A DNA stretch of 64,000 bases. Origin: Sphingopyxis witflariensis. Its GTDB lineage: Bacteria > Pseudomonadota > Alphaproteobacteria > Sphingomonadales > Sphingomonadaceae. Positions 26,449 to 33,240 of this stretch are shown in pieces (the stretch's first letter is position 1; each line of letters opens with the position of its first letter). The notes beneath the pieces were generated by a model. That model saw nothing but the letters and a program-made list of their open reading frames with translations, made no database searches and was not told the origin of the DNA. Made by a program: the position numbers and the translations under genes. The stretch lies in contig NZ_NISJ01000001.1 in the NCBI RefSeq assembly GCF_002205635.1, positions 62,001 to 126,000 of the forward strand. The letters are read 5' to 3'.

Positions 26449-27384
26449 TCAGACCGCGACCGGCGCCGCGATATGCGCCTGCGGCGAATAGGATTCGACG
26501 CTGAAATCATCAAATTTATAGTCGAAAATGCTTGCCGGCCGATTGAGGATGCGCAGCTTTGGCGCGCCTTCAGGCACCCGCGACAATTGCTGTTCGACCA
26601 GTTCGGCATGGTTCAAATATAGGTGCACGTCGCCGCCGGTCCACACCAGTTCGTGCGCGTGCAAATCGCACTGCTGCGCGATCATACGCGTCAGCAACGC
26701 TGCCTCGAAAACATTGAATGCAAAACCGAGCCCCAAATCGCACGAGCGCTGGAACAGCATGCACGACAGCCCGCCGTCGCTGCGGACGTGGAATTGATAG
26801 GTCATGTGGCATGGCGGCAACGCCATGCGATCGAGATCGGCGACATTCCAGCCGGTGAAGATGTGGCGCCGCGACCCCGGATTGTTGCGCAGCGATGTGA
26901 TCAGGGCGGAAATCTGGTTGTGTCCCTCGGGCGCGCGGCGAAACAGCCCCTCGCCCGCCGCTTCGTAACGCGGCCAATTGACCCATTGATGGCCATAAAC
27001 AGGGCCCAGGTCGCCCCATGTCGCAGCGAAAGCGTCATCGGCCAGGATTCGCGCTTCGAATTCAGCGGCATCAATTTCCGCGCCCGTCTCGCGCCGATAA
27101 CGATCGAGCGGCCAGTCGGTCCAGATTCGCACCCCCTGCGCAACGAGCGGACGGATATTGGTATTCCCGGTCAGGAACCACAGCATTTCGCGCAGCCCCG
27201 TCTTCCAATAGACGCGCTTTGTCGTCAGCAGCGGGATCGCGTCATCCTTCAACGAGAATCGCATCGTTTCGCCGAACAGCGACCGTGTGCCGACCCCGGT
27301 GCGGTCGACGCGTTCGTCGCCCTCCACCCATATGCGGCGCATCAGGTCGAGATATTGCAGTTCATAGTGGATGGATTCGGACAA
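26449..27384 (-). CDS. thyA: thymidylate synthase (ThyA)
   Basis: Methylates dUMP to dTMP using methylene-THF. The 311-residue protein shows ELQYLDLMRRIWVEGDERVD, RTGVGTRSLFGETMRF, the dUMP/folate pocket with FLTGNTNIRPLV, the catalytic cysteine in LPPCHMTYQFHV, and RSCDLGLGFAFNVFEAALLT. The open frame runs back to 27519, but the true start is most likely the TTG at 27384 (LSESIHYELQ): GGGAGCG lies just upstream and family homology starts there. It is longer than the 264-residue E. coli enzyme, with an internal insertion near KDDAIPLLTT. Confidence 0.95.
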   Translation of the reverse strand: MSESIHYELQYLDLMRRIWVEGDERVDRTGVGTRSLFGETMRFSLKDDAIPLLTTKRVYWKTGLREMLWFLTGNTNIRPLVAQGVRIWTDWPLDRYRRETGAEIDAAEFEARILADDAFAATWGDLGPVYGHQWVNWPRYEAAGEGLFRRAPEGHNQISALITSLRNNPGSRRHIFTGWNVADLDRMALPPCHMTYQFHVRSDGGLSCMLFQRSCDLGLGFAFNVFEAALLTRMIAQQCDLHAHELVWTGGDVHLYLNHAELVEQQLSRVPEGAPKLRILNRPASIFDYKFDDFSVESYSPQAHIAAPVAV

Positions 27385-27527
27385 GATTCGCTCCCGGTTT
27401 GGCCGCTCTTTGCTAGGCCCCGCGCAGCGGCACGACAAGTGCGCCAAAGGGGGGATATCGACTCCTATCCGATACGGGGCAGTCGGCAATTGCCGCCACC
27501 GGCCCCGGCGCGCATGCACGCGCCACG

Positions 27528-27956
27528 ATGATCCTGTTCATATCCGCTGGCGAAATGCCCGCCCCCTATGCCGCCGCCGGATTCGTTCCGCGCAAGGTCG
27601 AGGGGGACGTCGCGCTCTACCTGCTGCGCCCCTGCTTCCCCGCCGAGGGCGAGGCGCTGCTTCTTGCCGGATTCGACATCTATGACCGGCTCGTGGCGCT
27701 GGAATGTGCCGATGGTGACTGCATCGGCCGCTGCAGCATCCCGCCGCGCTGCTGGCAGGGCTTGTTGGGGCGTGGTGTGGCAACCGTCCTGATGGCGCAT
27801 AATCATCCGTCGGGCGCTGCATGGCCCAGCGTCGCCGATATTCGCTGCACGCACGAAACCGCACAATTTCTGAGACTTCTCGACATCGAACTGACTGATC
27901 ATCTGATCTTCGTCGATACCGGCCATTTCAGCTTTCGGCAGGCACAACTCATGTAG
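27528..27956 (+). CDS. short RadC-like JAB/MPN domain protein
   Basis: A 142-residue protein equivalent to the C-terminal JAB1/MPN+ metallopeptidase-like half of RadC. The zinc motif is intact: MAHNHPSGAAWPSVADIRCT gives H-x-H...S...D, with LTDHLIFVDTGHFSF closing the domain. The HhH N-terminal half of full RadC is absent, and the preceding strand is Cys-rich (ECADGDCIGRCSIPPRC). RadC-domain proteins have no settled function despite the old DNA-repair name. It lies alone between thyA and tRNA-Pro. Confidence 0.85.
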   Translation: MILFISAGEMPAPYAAAGFVPRKVEGDVALYLLRPCFPAEGEALLLAGFDIYDRLVALECADGDCIGRCSIPPRCWQGLLGRGVATVLMAHNHPSGAAWPSVADIRCTHETAQFLRLLDIELTDHLIFVDTGHFSFRQAQLM

Positions 27957-28061
27957 AAACGGCAATTGTCGCGTTGGTGATGATTGGCGCTTGAAGTTCC
28001 TGAAAGGCGCGTCTAGAGGACCGCCCTGCCTTCGCACCGGCCCGCCGGTGCAAAGAACGGT

Positions 28062-28138
28062 CGGGGAGTAGCTCAGCCTGGTAGAGCACTGTCTTCGGGA
28101 GGCAGGGGCCGGAGGTTCGAATCCTCTCTCCCCGACCA
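28062..28138 (+). tRNA. tRNA-Pro(CGG)
   Basis: 77-nt tRNA with encoded CCA: CGGGGAGTAGCTCAGCCTGG at the 5' side, anticodon stem CTGTC/GGCAG with loop TTCGGGA (anticodon CGG), T-arm GGTTCGAATCC, acceptor closure CCCCG and CCA. Confidence 0.97.
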
Positions 28139-28306
28139 ATTTCTTTCCTGTTCCACGTCGCACCCGAACAGGGCCCCGCATCGCGAGGCATGGCGACTGA
28201 TCACGGAGTTTGATGCGCAGCAACTGAATCGCCACCGCTCAAGCGGGCAACGGTCCGGCTCACACGCCGGGGTTCTTTCTGTGCATATAATATTCGTGGA
28301 ACACTC

Positions 28307-28756
28307 ATGGACAAAAATAATGTGACGATCCGGGCCTATTCGGCTGCGGACAAAGAAATATTGTCGTCAATCTGGTATCGGGCTTCGCTGGAAGCGCATC
28401 ACTTCCTTGGCCAGGCGCGTCTGCAAGAACAGCGCAAACTCATCGAAGACATCTATCTGGAAAAAGCCGAAACCTGGGTTGCCTGCCTCGATGGCCGGCC
28501 CGTCGGCTTCATCGGTTTGCTCGACACCTTTGTGGGCGGGCTGTTTGTCGACCCTTCGGCACAGGGCCACGGGATCGGTCAGGGGCTGATCGCCCACGCC
28601 CTGGCGTTGAAAGACCTGCTTATGCTGGAAGTCTACGCCAACAATGTGCGAGCCTGCACCTTCTATCGCCAGCTTGGCTTCTGCGAAATATCGCGGCGTC
28701 CGAGGGATGATGATGATCTTCCGTTCGAAAATATCCTGATGCGCCTCGACGGATAA
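28307..28756 (+). CDS. GNAT family N-acetyltransferase
   Basis: A 149-residue single-domain acetyltransferase. The acetyl-CoA loop is FVDPSAQGHGIGQGLI (Q-x-x-G-x-G/A), preceded by VGFIGLLDTFVGGLFV and followed by MLEVYANNVRACTFYRQLGF, the usual N-x-x-A-x-x-F-Y-x-x-x-G-F ending. This resembles the YjaB/PhnO-like subgroup; the substrate is unknown. It is monocistronic, downstream of tRNA-Pro. Confidence 0.9.
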   Translation: MDKNNVTIRAYSAADKEILSSIWYRASLEAHHFLGQARLQEQRKLIEDIYLEKAETWVACLDGRPVGFIGLLDTFVGGLFVDPSAQGHGIGQGLIAHALALKDLLMLEVYANNVRACTFYRQLGFCEISRRPRDDDDLPFENILMRLDG

Positions 28757-28901
28757 ATACTGGGAGAGGCGAGAATTTGCGCTGCCTCTTGTATCGTAAC
28801 GCATCCCATCCTAGATTGGTGCTACGCCGCCATGGTTTCCCCCTTTCCATCGCGGTGAGTGCCCCGTCTCCGGACGCGGGTGCGTCCTCCCTGGACCCTG
28901 G

Positions 28902-28936
28902 CCACCTCGTGCCCCGTGCGCGAGGTGGTTTTTTTA
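28902..28936 (+). terminator. rho-independent terminator, possible small RNA end
   Basis: CCACCTCG (28902-28909) pairs perfectly with CGAGGTGG (28921-28928) around an 11-base loop, followed by seven Ts. It is about 145 bp beyond the GNAT stop and 8 bp before the convergent N-formylglutamate amidohydrolase stop. The sequence before it (about 28790-28900) is non-coding and has C-rich anti-Shine-Dalgarno-like runs (TTTCCCCCTTTCC, CCTCCC), so it may end a separate small RNA rather than the GNAT mRNA. Confidence 0.75.
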
Positions 28937-28944
28937 CAGGCGAG

Positions 28945-29820
28945 CTATTCTGCGGCTTGCGGCAGTGCGTCGCGGCCCCGTTCGGCCCGTCCAGCGTCAG
29001 CCACCAACTCACCAAACCATCGTGTTAAACCGGCCATCCGCGCAGCATCGACTGTGCGGCCGGGTGCTAGATACAGACTGCGGTCGATTTCAATCTGCAC
29101 CGCGTGCACCGCCTGATCTGGCTGCCCATGGGTGCGAACAATATGCCCGCCAGCATAGGGCTGGTTCCGCGTCACCGGGACATTCAACCGCTGCGCTGCG
29201 TTCATCACCAGATCAACAAGCCAGTCGGCCGAGCTGGTACCAAACCGGTCACCGACGACGATACGCGCGCCATGTCCAGGCTGTCCGGCGGGAATCTGCG
29301 GCATGCTGTGCAGGTCGATCAATATCGCATGACCATGCCGTTCACGAACCGCCGCGAGTTCGCTGGTGAGCGCGGCATGATAAGGCCGGTGTAGCGATTC
29401 GAGCCGCCAGTTCAGCGCCGCCGCGTCGATCGGGCGTTTCCACAAAGGTCCGCAATCGGCGAGCCGCGTCGGCACGACGCCCAGCCCCGCACGCTCCTTG
29501 CGCCCCGGTGCGGAAAATTCCTGGCGCAGCGACGGATCGACCTCGCCCGGCGCCATCTGCCCTTCGCCGCGATTGCAATCGGCGACTGCGCGCGCCCACA
29601 GCGCCTGGACAACGACCGCTCCCGCATCCTGCGCATCGGCGGCGATCCGGTCGCACCAGCTATCCTCCAGCCGTTCGAGCATCGGCTGCGGCACGCGCGC
29701 TGCGGCGAGGATCTCCGGCGGATAAATGCGACCCGCGTGCGGGACCGACACGACGACCGGAATGCTCACTGAGGGCCGGTTGACAGATATGGCGGCGGGC
29801 GGGATGGTGCTGCGCGGCAT
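28945..29820 (-). CDS. N-formylglutamate amidohydrolase family protein
   Basis: A 291-residue zinc amidohydrolase of the HutG/N-formylglutamate deformylase family. Motifs are VVVSVPHAGRIYPPE (strand 1 and His), LEDSWCDRIA, VADCNRGEGQMAPGEVDPSL, ILIDLHSMPQIP (metal Asp-His) and PYAGGHIVRTHG. A histidine-degradation role is the family name, but no hut genes are nearby, so a general N-formyl amino-acid hydrolase is the safer reading. It is divergent from cpdR, an arrangement also known in Caulobacter. Confidence 0.87.
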   Translation of the reverse strand: MPRSTIPPAAISVNRPSVSIPVVVSVPHAGRIYPPEILAAARVPQPMLERLEDSWCDRIAADAQDAGAVVVQALWARAVADCNRGEGQMAPGEVDPSLRQEFSAPGRKERAGLGVVPTRLADCGPLWKRPIDAAALNWRLESLHRPYHAALTSELAAVRERHGHAILIDLHSMPQIPAGQPGHGARIVVGDRFGTSSADWLVDLVMNAAQRLNVPVTRNQPYAGGHIVRTHGQPDQAVHAVQIEIDRSLYLAPGRTVDAARMAGLTRWFGELVADAGRAERGRDALPQAAE

Positions 29821-29963
29821 CGATCACCGGTGGCAAAAAACCGGCCGCAAATCCAGCCTCATGGCTATTTGTTAAATCTCTCGCGCTAAGACAGCGGCTT
29901 CGTTGCAAAGGTGCGGATGCACCAGACGCGGCCTCGCCGTGGGACCAGGGGACATATTTCAGC

Positions 29964-30341
29964 ATGATTCGCATTTTGCTGGCCGAAGATGATGATGTGA
30001 TGCGCGAGTATCTCGCGCGGGCGCTGACCAGCGCCGGATATCACGTCACTGCGGTCGATCGCGGCACCACCGCCGTGCCTTATATTGATTCGGGAACCTT
30101 CGACCTTTTGCTGTCGGATATCGTCATGCCCGAAATGGATGGAATCGAGCTTGCTCAATATAGCGCAAAGGTCGCGCCGCAGACGCAGGTGATGTTCATC
30201 ACCGGCTTTGCAGCAGTTTCGCTGCGCGCCGAAGAAAATGTGCCGCAGGCCAAGCTGCTTTCGAAGCCCTTCCACCTCAAGGATTTGGTGCGCGAAGTCG
30301 ACAATATGTTCGGCCGCACCGACCGCTCGCACCAACAATAA
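29964..30341 (+). CDS. cpdR: CpdR-type single-domain response regulator
   Basis: A 125-residue receiver domain with no output domain. The acidic pocket (ILLAEDDDVMREYLARAL), phospho-acceptor Asp in FDLLLSDIVMPEMDGIEL, the Thr of VMFITGFAA and the Lys of LLSKPFHLKDLV are all present. Length, sequence and the divergent N-formylglutamate amidohydrolase fit CpdR, which when unphosphorylated delivers substrates to ClpXP in the alphaproteobacterial cell-cycle network. Upstream CtrA sites were looked for and not found in canonical form. Confidence 0.93.
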   Translation: MIRILLAEDDDVMREYLARALTSAGYHVTAVDRGTTAVPYIDSGTFDLLLSDIVMPEMDGIELAQYSAKVAPQTQVMFITGFAAVSLRAEENVPQAKLLSKPFHLKDLVREVDNMFGRTDRSHQQ

Positions 30342-30412
30342 AATCATCTCGGCACGCGAAGGGGTTGCCAAGCTGCATCGAGGTGAGTAGTGGCCGCGTC
30401 ACCCCAAGGGAT

Positions 30413-30487
30413 GGGCGTGTAGCTCAGTGGTAGAGCACTGTGTTGACATCGCAGGGGTCGCAAGTTCAATCCTTGCCACGCCCACCA
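30413..30487 (+). tRNA. tRNA-Val(GAC)
   Basis: 75-nt tRNA with encoded CCA: GGGCGTGTAGCTCAGTGG at the 5' end, anticodon stem CTGTG/CGCAG with loop TTGACAT (anticodon GAC), T-arm AGTTCAATCC, acceptor closure CACGCCC and CCA. Confidence 0.97.
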
Positions 30488-30490
30488 TTA

Positions 30491-30526
30491 AAAACGCCGC
30501 CGACCTGATGGTTCGGCGGCGTTTTT
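30491..30526. terminator. bidirectional terminator after tRNA-Val
   Basis: AAAACGCCGCCGACC and GGTTCGGCGGCGTTTTT form a 12-plus bp stem with loop TGAT, flanked by A- and T-runs on both sides. It serves tRNA-Val on the plus strand and the SDR gene that ends at 30536 on the minus strand. Confidence 0.9.
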
Positions 30527-30535
30527 GCTTTCAGA

Positions 30536-31327
30536 TCAGGCCATTCCGCGTGCGACGTCACCACGCGACGCATCGCCGATCTGCGATCCGCCATCACAAT
30601 CGAGAATCGTGCCGGTGATGTAGCCCGCCGCCGGCGAGCAGAGGAACACCGCCGATTCGGCGACCTCCTCGATCTTGCCCCAGCGCTTCATCGCGATGCG
30701 GTCGTAATGTGCCTGCCGTGTTTCGGCATCGGGTGCGAGACGCTTCATCCCTTCGGTATCGGCAATCGGCCCCGGCGAAATGCCGTTCACTCGCACCTCG
30801 GGGCCCCATTCGAGCGCAAGGACGCGAATCAGCTGGTTGATCCCCGCCTTGGCGGCGCAGGCATGCGCCTGCAGCGCCGACGCGTTGACCGCCTGTCCCG
30901 CCGTGATTGCGATCAACGATGCTCCAGGACGGTTCAGCAGGTCGTGACAGCCGCGAAACACGTTGAAAGTGCCGTTGAGGTCGATGTCGACAACGGTGCG
31001 AAAGGCGTTGGCCGACATGCCGAGCGCGGGCGCGAGGAAATTGCCCGCCGCCCCCGAAATAACAATGTCCATCGGCCCCAGTTTGTCGGCGACCGTTTCC
31101 ATCACCCCGCGAATCGCATCATAGTCGCGCACGTCGGCCGACAGTCCGATCGCACCCGCACCAATTTCTGCCGCCGCGCGCGCCGCCTTGTCGGGATCGC
31201 GCCCTGCGACTGCAACCTTCGCGCCCAGTTCGGCGAATCGCTTGGCGATCCCCAGGTTGATCCCGCTCGTTCCGCCGGCGACGAAAGCCGTCTTGCCCGT
31301 CAGCAAATTGTCCCGGAATGTTGTCAT
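30536..31327 (-). CDS. SDR family oxidoreductase (2,4-dienoyl-CoA reductase-like)
   Basis: A 263-residue short-chain dehydrogenase. The cofactor loop is TAFVAGGTSGINLGIAKRFA, with an arginine at VAVAGRDPDKA suggesting NADP(H). IVISGAAGNFLAPALGMSAN carries the NAG-like strand, and ITAGQAVNASALQAHACAAK is the active-site region, where the usual Ser/Tyr-x-x-x-Lys appears altered (A-H-A-x-x-A-K). That altered triad and the overall sequence match the peroxisomal/bacterial 2,4-dienoyl-CoA reductase type. The start MTTFRDN (31327) follows GGGAGAG; the frame extends further upstream without support. Confidence 0.88.
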   Translation of the reverse strand: MTTFRDNLLTGKTAFVAGGTSGINLGIAKRFAELGAKVAVAGRDPDKAARAAAEIGAGAIGLSADVRDYDAIRGVMETVADKLGPMDIVISGAAGNFLAPALGMSANAFRTVVDIDLNGTFNVFRGCHDLLNRPGASLIAITAGQAVNASALQAHACAAKAGINQLIRVLALEWGPEVRVNGISPGPIADTEGMKRLAPDAETRQAHYDRIAMKRWGKIEEVAESAVFLCSPAAGYITGTILDCDGGSQIGDASRGDVARGMA

Positions 31328-31442
31328 CTCGCTTCTCTCCCTCATGCTTTCGACCGGCAATCCGCCCGGCATGCAAAGATGCGGGTTGACGGATCGGAAC
31401 CAGTCGCGTTTTGAAACTGGAACAGACAGCAAGGACGATCCG

Positions 31443-32312
31443 ATGGCAAGTACCGGTCCCACCTCCAACAGCTTCATCTCGCAGCGCCTGAAGCTCCACT
31501 ATGTCGACTGGGGCAATCGCGGCGCGCCGCCCTTGCTGCTCGTCCACGGTGGTCGCGACCATTGCCGCAACTGGGACTGGGTCGCCGAAAAGCTGCGTGA
31601 CCGTTACCATATCATCGCCCCAGACCTGCGCGGTCATGGCGACAGCGCCTGGTCGCCCGACGGCAACTATCCGATGGACGCTTTCGTCTATGATCTTGCC
31701 CAGTTGATTCATCAACTCGACCTTGGACCGGTGGCGATCGTCGCCCATTCGATGGGCGGCAATATCGCGCTGCGCTACACCGGTCTTTATCCCGAAAACG
31801 TCAGTACGCTGGTCGCGATCGAAGGGCTTGGCGCCTCACCCAAGATGATGGCCGAGCGCGCCGCGACGCCCTTTGCCGAACGGTTTCGCAAATGGATCGA
31901 CGACAAGCGCCAGGCTGCGGGGCGCGCGCCGCGTCGCTATGCGACGCTCGACGATGCGCTGGCGCGGATGATGGGTGAGAACGCCTATTTGACTGCCGAA
32001 CAGGCGCGCCACCTGACGATCCATGGAATCAGCCGCAACGAGGATGGCAGCTGGAGCTGGAAGTTCGACAATTATCTGAATGTCTGGCCCGCCTTCGATG
32101 TGCCGCACGAAGATGTGGCGTCGCTCTGGTCGGCGATCACCTGCCCCACGCTGTTGCTCTATGGCGCCGACAGCTGGGCTTCAAATCCCGAGAAAGATGG
32201 CCGCCTCGCGCACTTCAACAATGCAAAGGTGATCGAGTTTGAAAATGCCGGCCACTGGCTTCACCATGACCAGTTCGACCGGTTCATGTCCACGCTAGAC
32301 AATTTCCTCTAA
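31443..32312 (+). CDS. alpha/beta hydrolase
   Basis: A 289-residue hydrolase of the alpha/beta fold: oxyanion-hole segment LLLVHGGRDHCRNWDWVAEK, IIAPDLRGHGDSAWS, nucleophile elbow IVAHSMGGNIALRYTG (Ser), a lid rich in charged residues (KWIDDKRQAAGRAPRRYATL), acid in LLYGADSWASNPEKDG and the catalytic His in FENAGHWLHHDQ. The substrate is unknown. It is divergent from the dienoyl-CoA-reductase-like SDR with about 115 bp between starts, so a shared lipid or aromatic catabolic role is possible. Confidence 0.9.
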   Translation: MASTGPTSNSFISQRLKLHYVDWGNRGAPPLLLVHGGRDHCRNWDWVAEKLRDRYHIIAPDLRGHGDSAWSPDGNYPMDAFVYDLAQLIHQLDLGPVAIVAHSMGGNIALRYTGLYPENVSTLVAIEGLGASPKMMAERAATPFAERFRKWIDDKRQAAGRAPRRYATLDDALARMMGENAYLTAEQARHLTIHGISRNEDGSWSWKFDNYLNVWPAFDVPHEDVASLWSAITCPTLLLYGADSWASNPEKDGRLAHFNNAKVIEFENAGHWLHHDQFDRFMSTLDNFL

Positions 32313-32361
32313 ACAGGCGTCTTGTCGCACGCAGTTCGCGCGCGAAGGTTCGGGCGACGCC

Positions 32362-33090
32362 ATGACCTATACGGGGCAGATTTCACCGCGACAGCGCGCC
32401 TTGTCGGCCGGCGCCGCGCTGCTGGCGGTGGTCGCGGTCGGCGCCGGTCTTGCCAGCGGCCTCGACCTCGATTCCGTGCGCAAGGCGAGCGAGGCAATCA
32501 GCGCCATCACCATCCCCGCCCCCGTCCCTCCACATGAAGAACCGGTGCCGCAAAAGGTCGCGGCCAAGAAAGTCAGCGGCAAGGCTTCCGCAGCGAACAA
32601 GCACGCCAAGGCGACTCAGGTCGTTGCCTCTAAGCCGAAGCTGCAGCCCGTCACCCCGCCCCCGATCGCCGCCGCACCGCAGCCGGGTGCAGGCAACAAC
32701 GCATCGGCGGGGGCAACTCCCAATCCAGGTCCCGGGTCAGGCGCGGGCGGGCGCGGTGATGGAACGGGCGCAGGCGGTGCGGGCAGCGGCACCGGTGGCG
32801 GATCGAAAGCGGCGTGGCGCAGCGGCACGATCACCGACCGCGACTATCCGCGCGATGCGAGCCAGGCAAAGATCGGCGGTATCGTCGAAACGCGCTTCAC
32901 TATCCAGCCAAGCGGGCGTGTCAGCGGCTGCCGGATCATCAGATCAAGCGGCGAGGCCTCGCTTGATACCACCACCTGCCGCCTGATCGAAGAACGCTTC
33001 CGCTTCAAACCCGCCACCAATGCCGCAGGCGACCCGATCCCCAGCCAATATGGCTGGCGCCAAAGTTGGTGGCTCGAACCGCGCCGCTAA
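32362..33090 (+). CDS. TonB C-terminal domain protein
   Basis: A 242-residue energy-transducing protein of TonB type: short cytoplasmic tail, a single helix near residues 13-32 (ALSAGAALLAVVAVGAGLAS), a long periplasmic Pro/Lys/Gly-rich arm (PAPVPPHEEPVPQKV, then a GAGGRGDGTGAGGAGSGTGG run) and a C-terminal TonB fold (YPRDASQAKIGGIVETRFTI, SGRVSGCRIIRSSGEASLD, CRLIEERFRFKP). It directly precedes a siderophore receptor and should supply its energy. No exbB/exbD is present here. Confidence 0.9.
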   Translation: MTYTGQISPRQRALSAGAALLAVVAVGAGLASGLDLDSVRKASEAISAITIPAPVPPHEEPVPQKVAAKKVSGKASAANKHAKATQVVASKPKLQPVTPPPIAAAPQPGAGNNASAGATPNPGPGSGAGGRGDGTGAGGAGSGTGGGSKAAWRSGTITDRDYPRDASQAKIGGIVETRFTIQPSGRVSGCRIIRSSGEASLDTTTCRLIEERFRFKPATNAAGDPIPSQYGWRQSWWLEPRR

Positions 33091-33162
33091 CCCAAATCGT
33101 CGGCCGAGCGCTCACCGACGGCACTCACCCTCGGTCACATCCGCGATAGTTTGTGACAATGA

Positions 33163-33177
33163 TGCGAATAATTCTCA
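33163..33177. promoter_or_regulatory. Fur-type operator upstream of siderophore receptor
   Basis: TGCGAATAATTCTCA, a 7-1-7 near-palindrome (TGcGAAT-A-ATTCTCA, one mismatch), 64 bp before the receptor's GTG start. It matches the Fur consensus form TGAGAAT-N-ATTCTCA. An AT-rich region with further TTCGCAAT half-sites follows to 33209. The position fits iron repression of the receptor. Confidence 0.72.
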
Positions 33178-33240
33178 ATAGAGATTGACTCTGCAATCTA
33201 TTCGCAATAGCGGCGCCCCGAAGCAATAAGGGGTATAGCC

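Noticed and set aside
29821..29963. CtrA-binding site before cpdR
   Set aside because: A TTAA is present, but the partner half-site is not at the 7-base spacing; not a canonical TTAA-N7-TTAA.
33190..33209. Second Fur box before the receptor
   Set aside because: TGCAATCTATTCGCA-like sequence matches only partly and lacks the 7-1-7 symmetry of the box at 33163.
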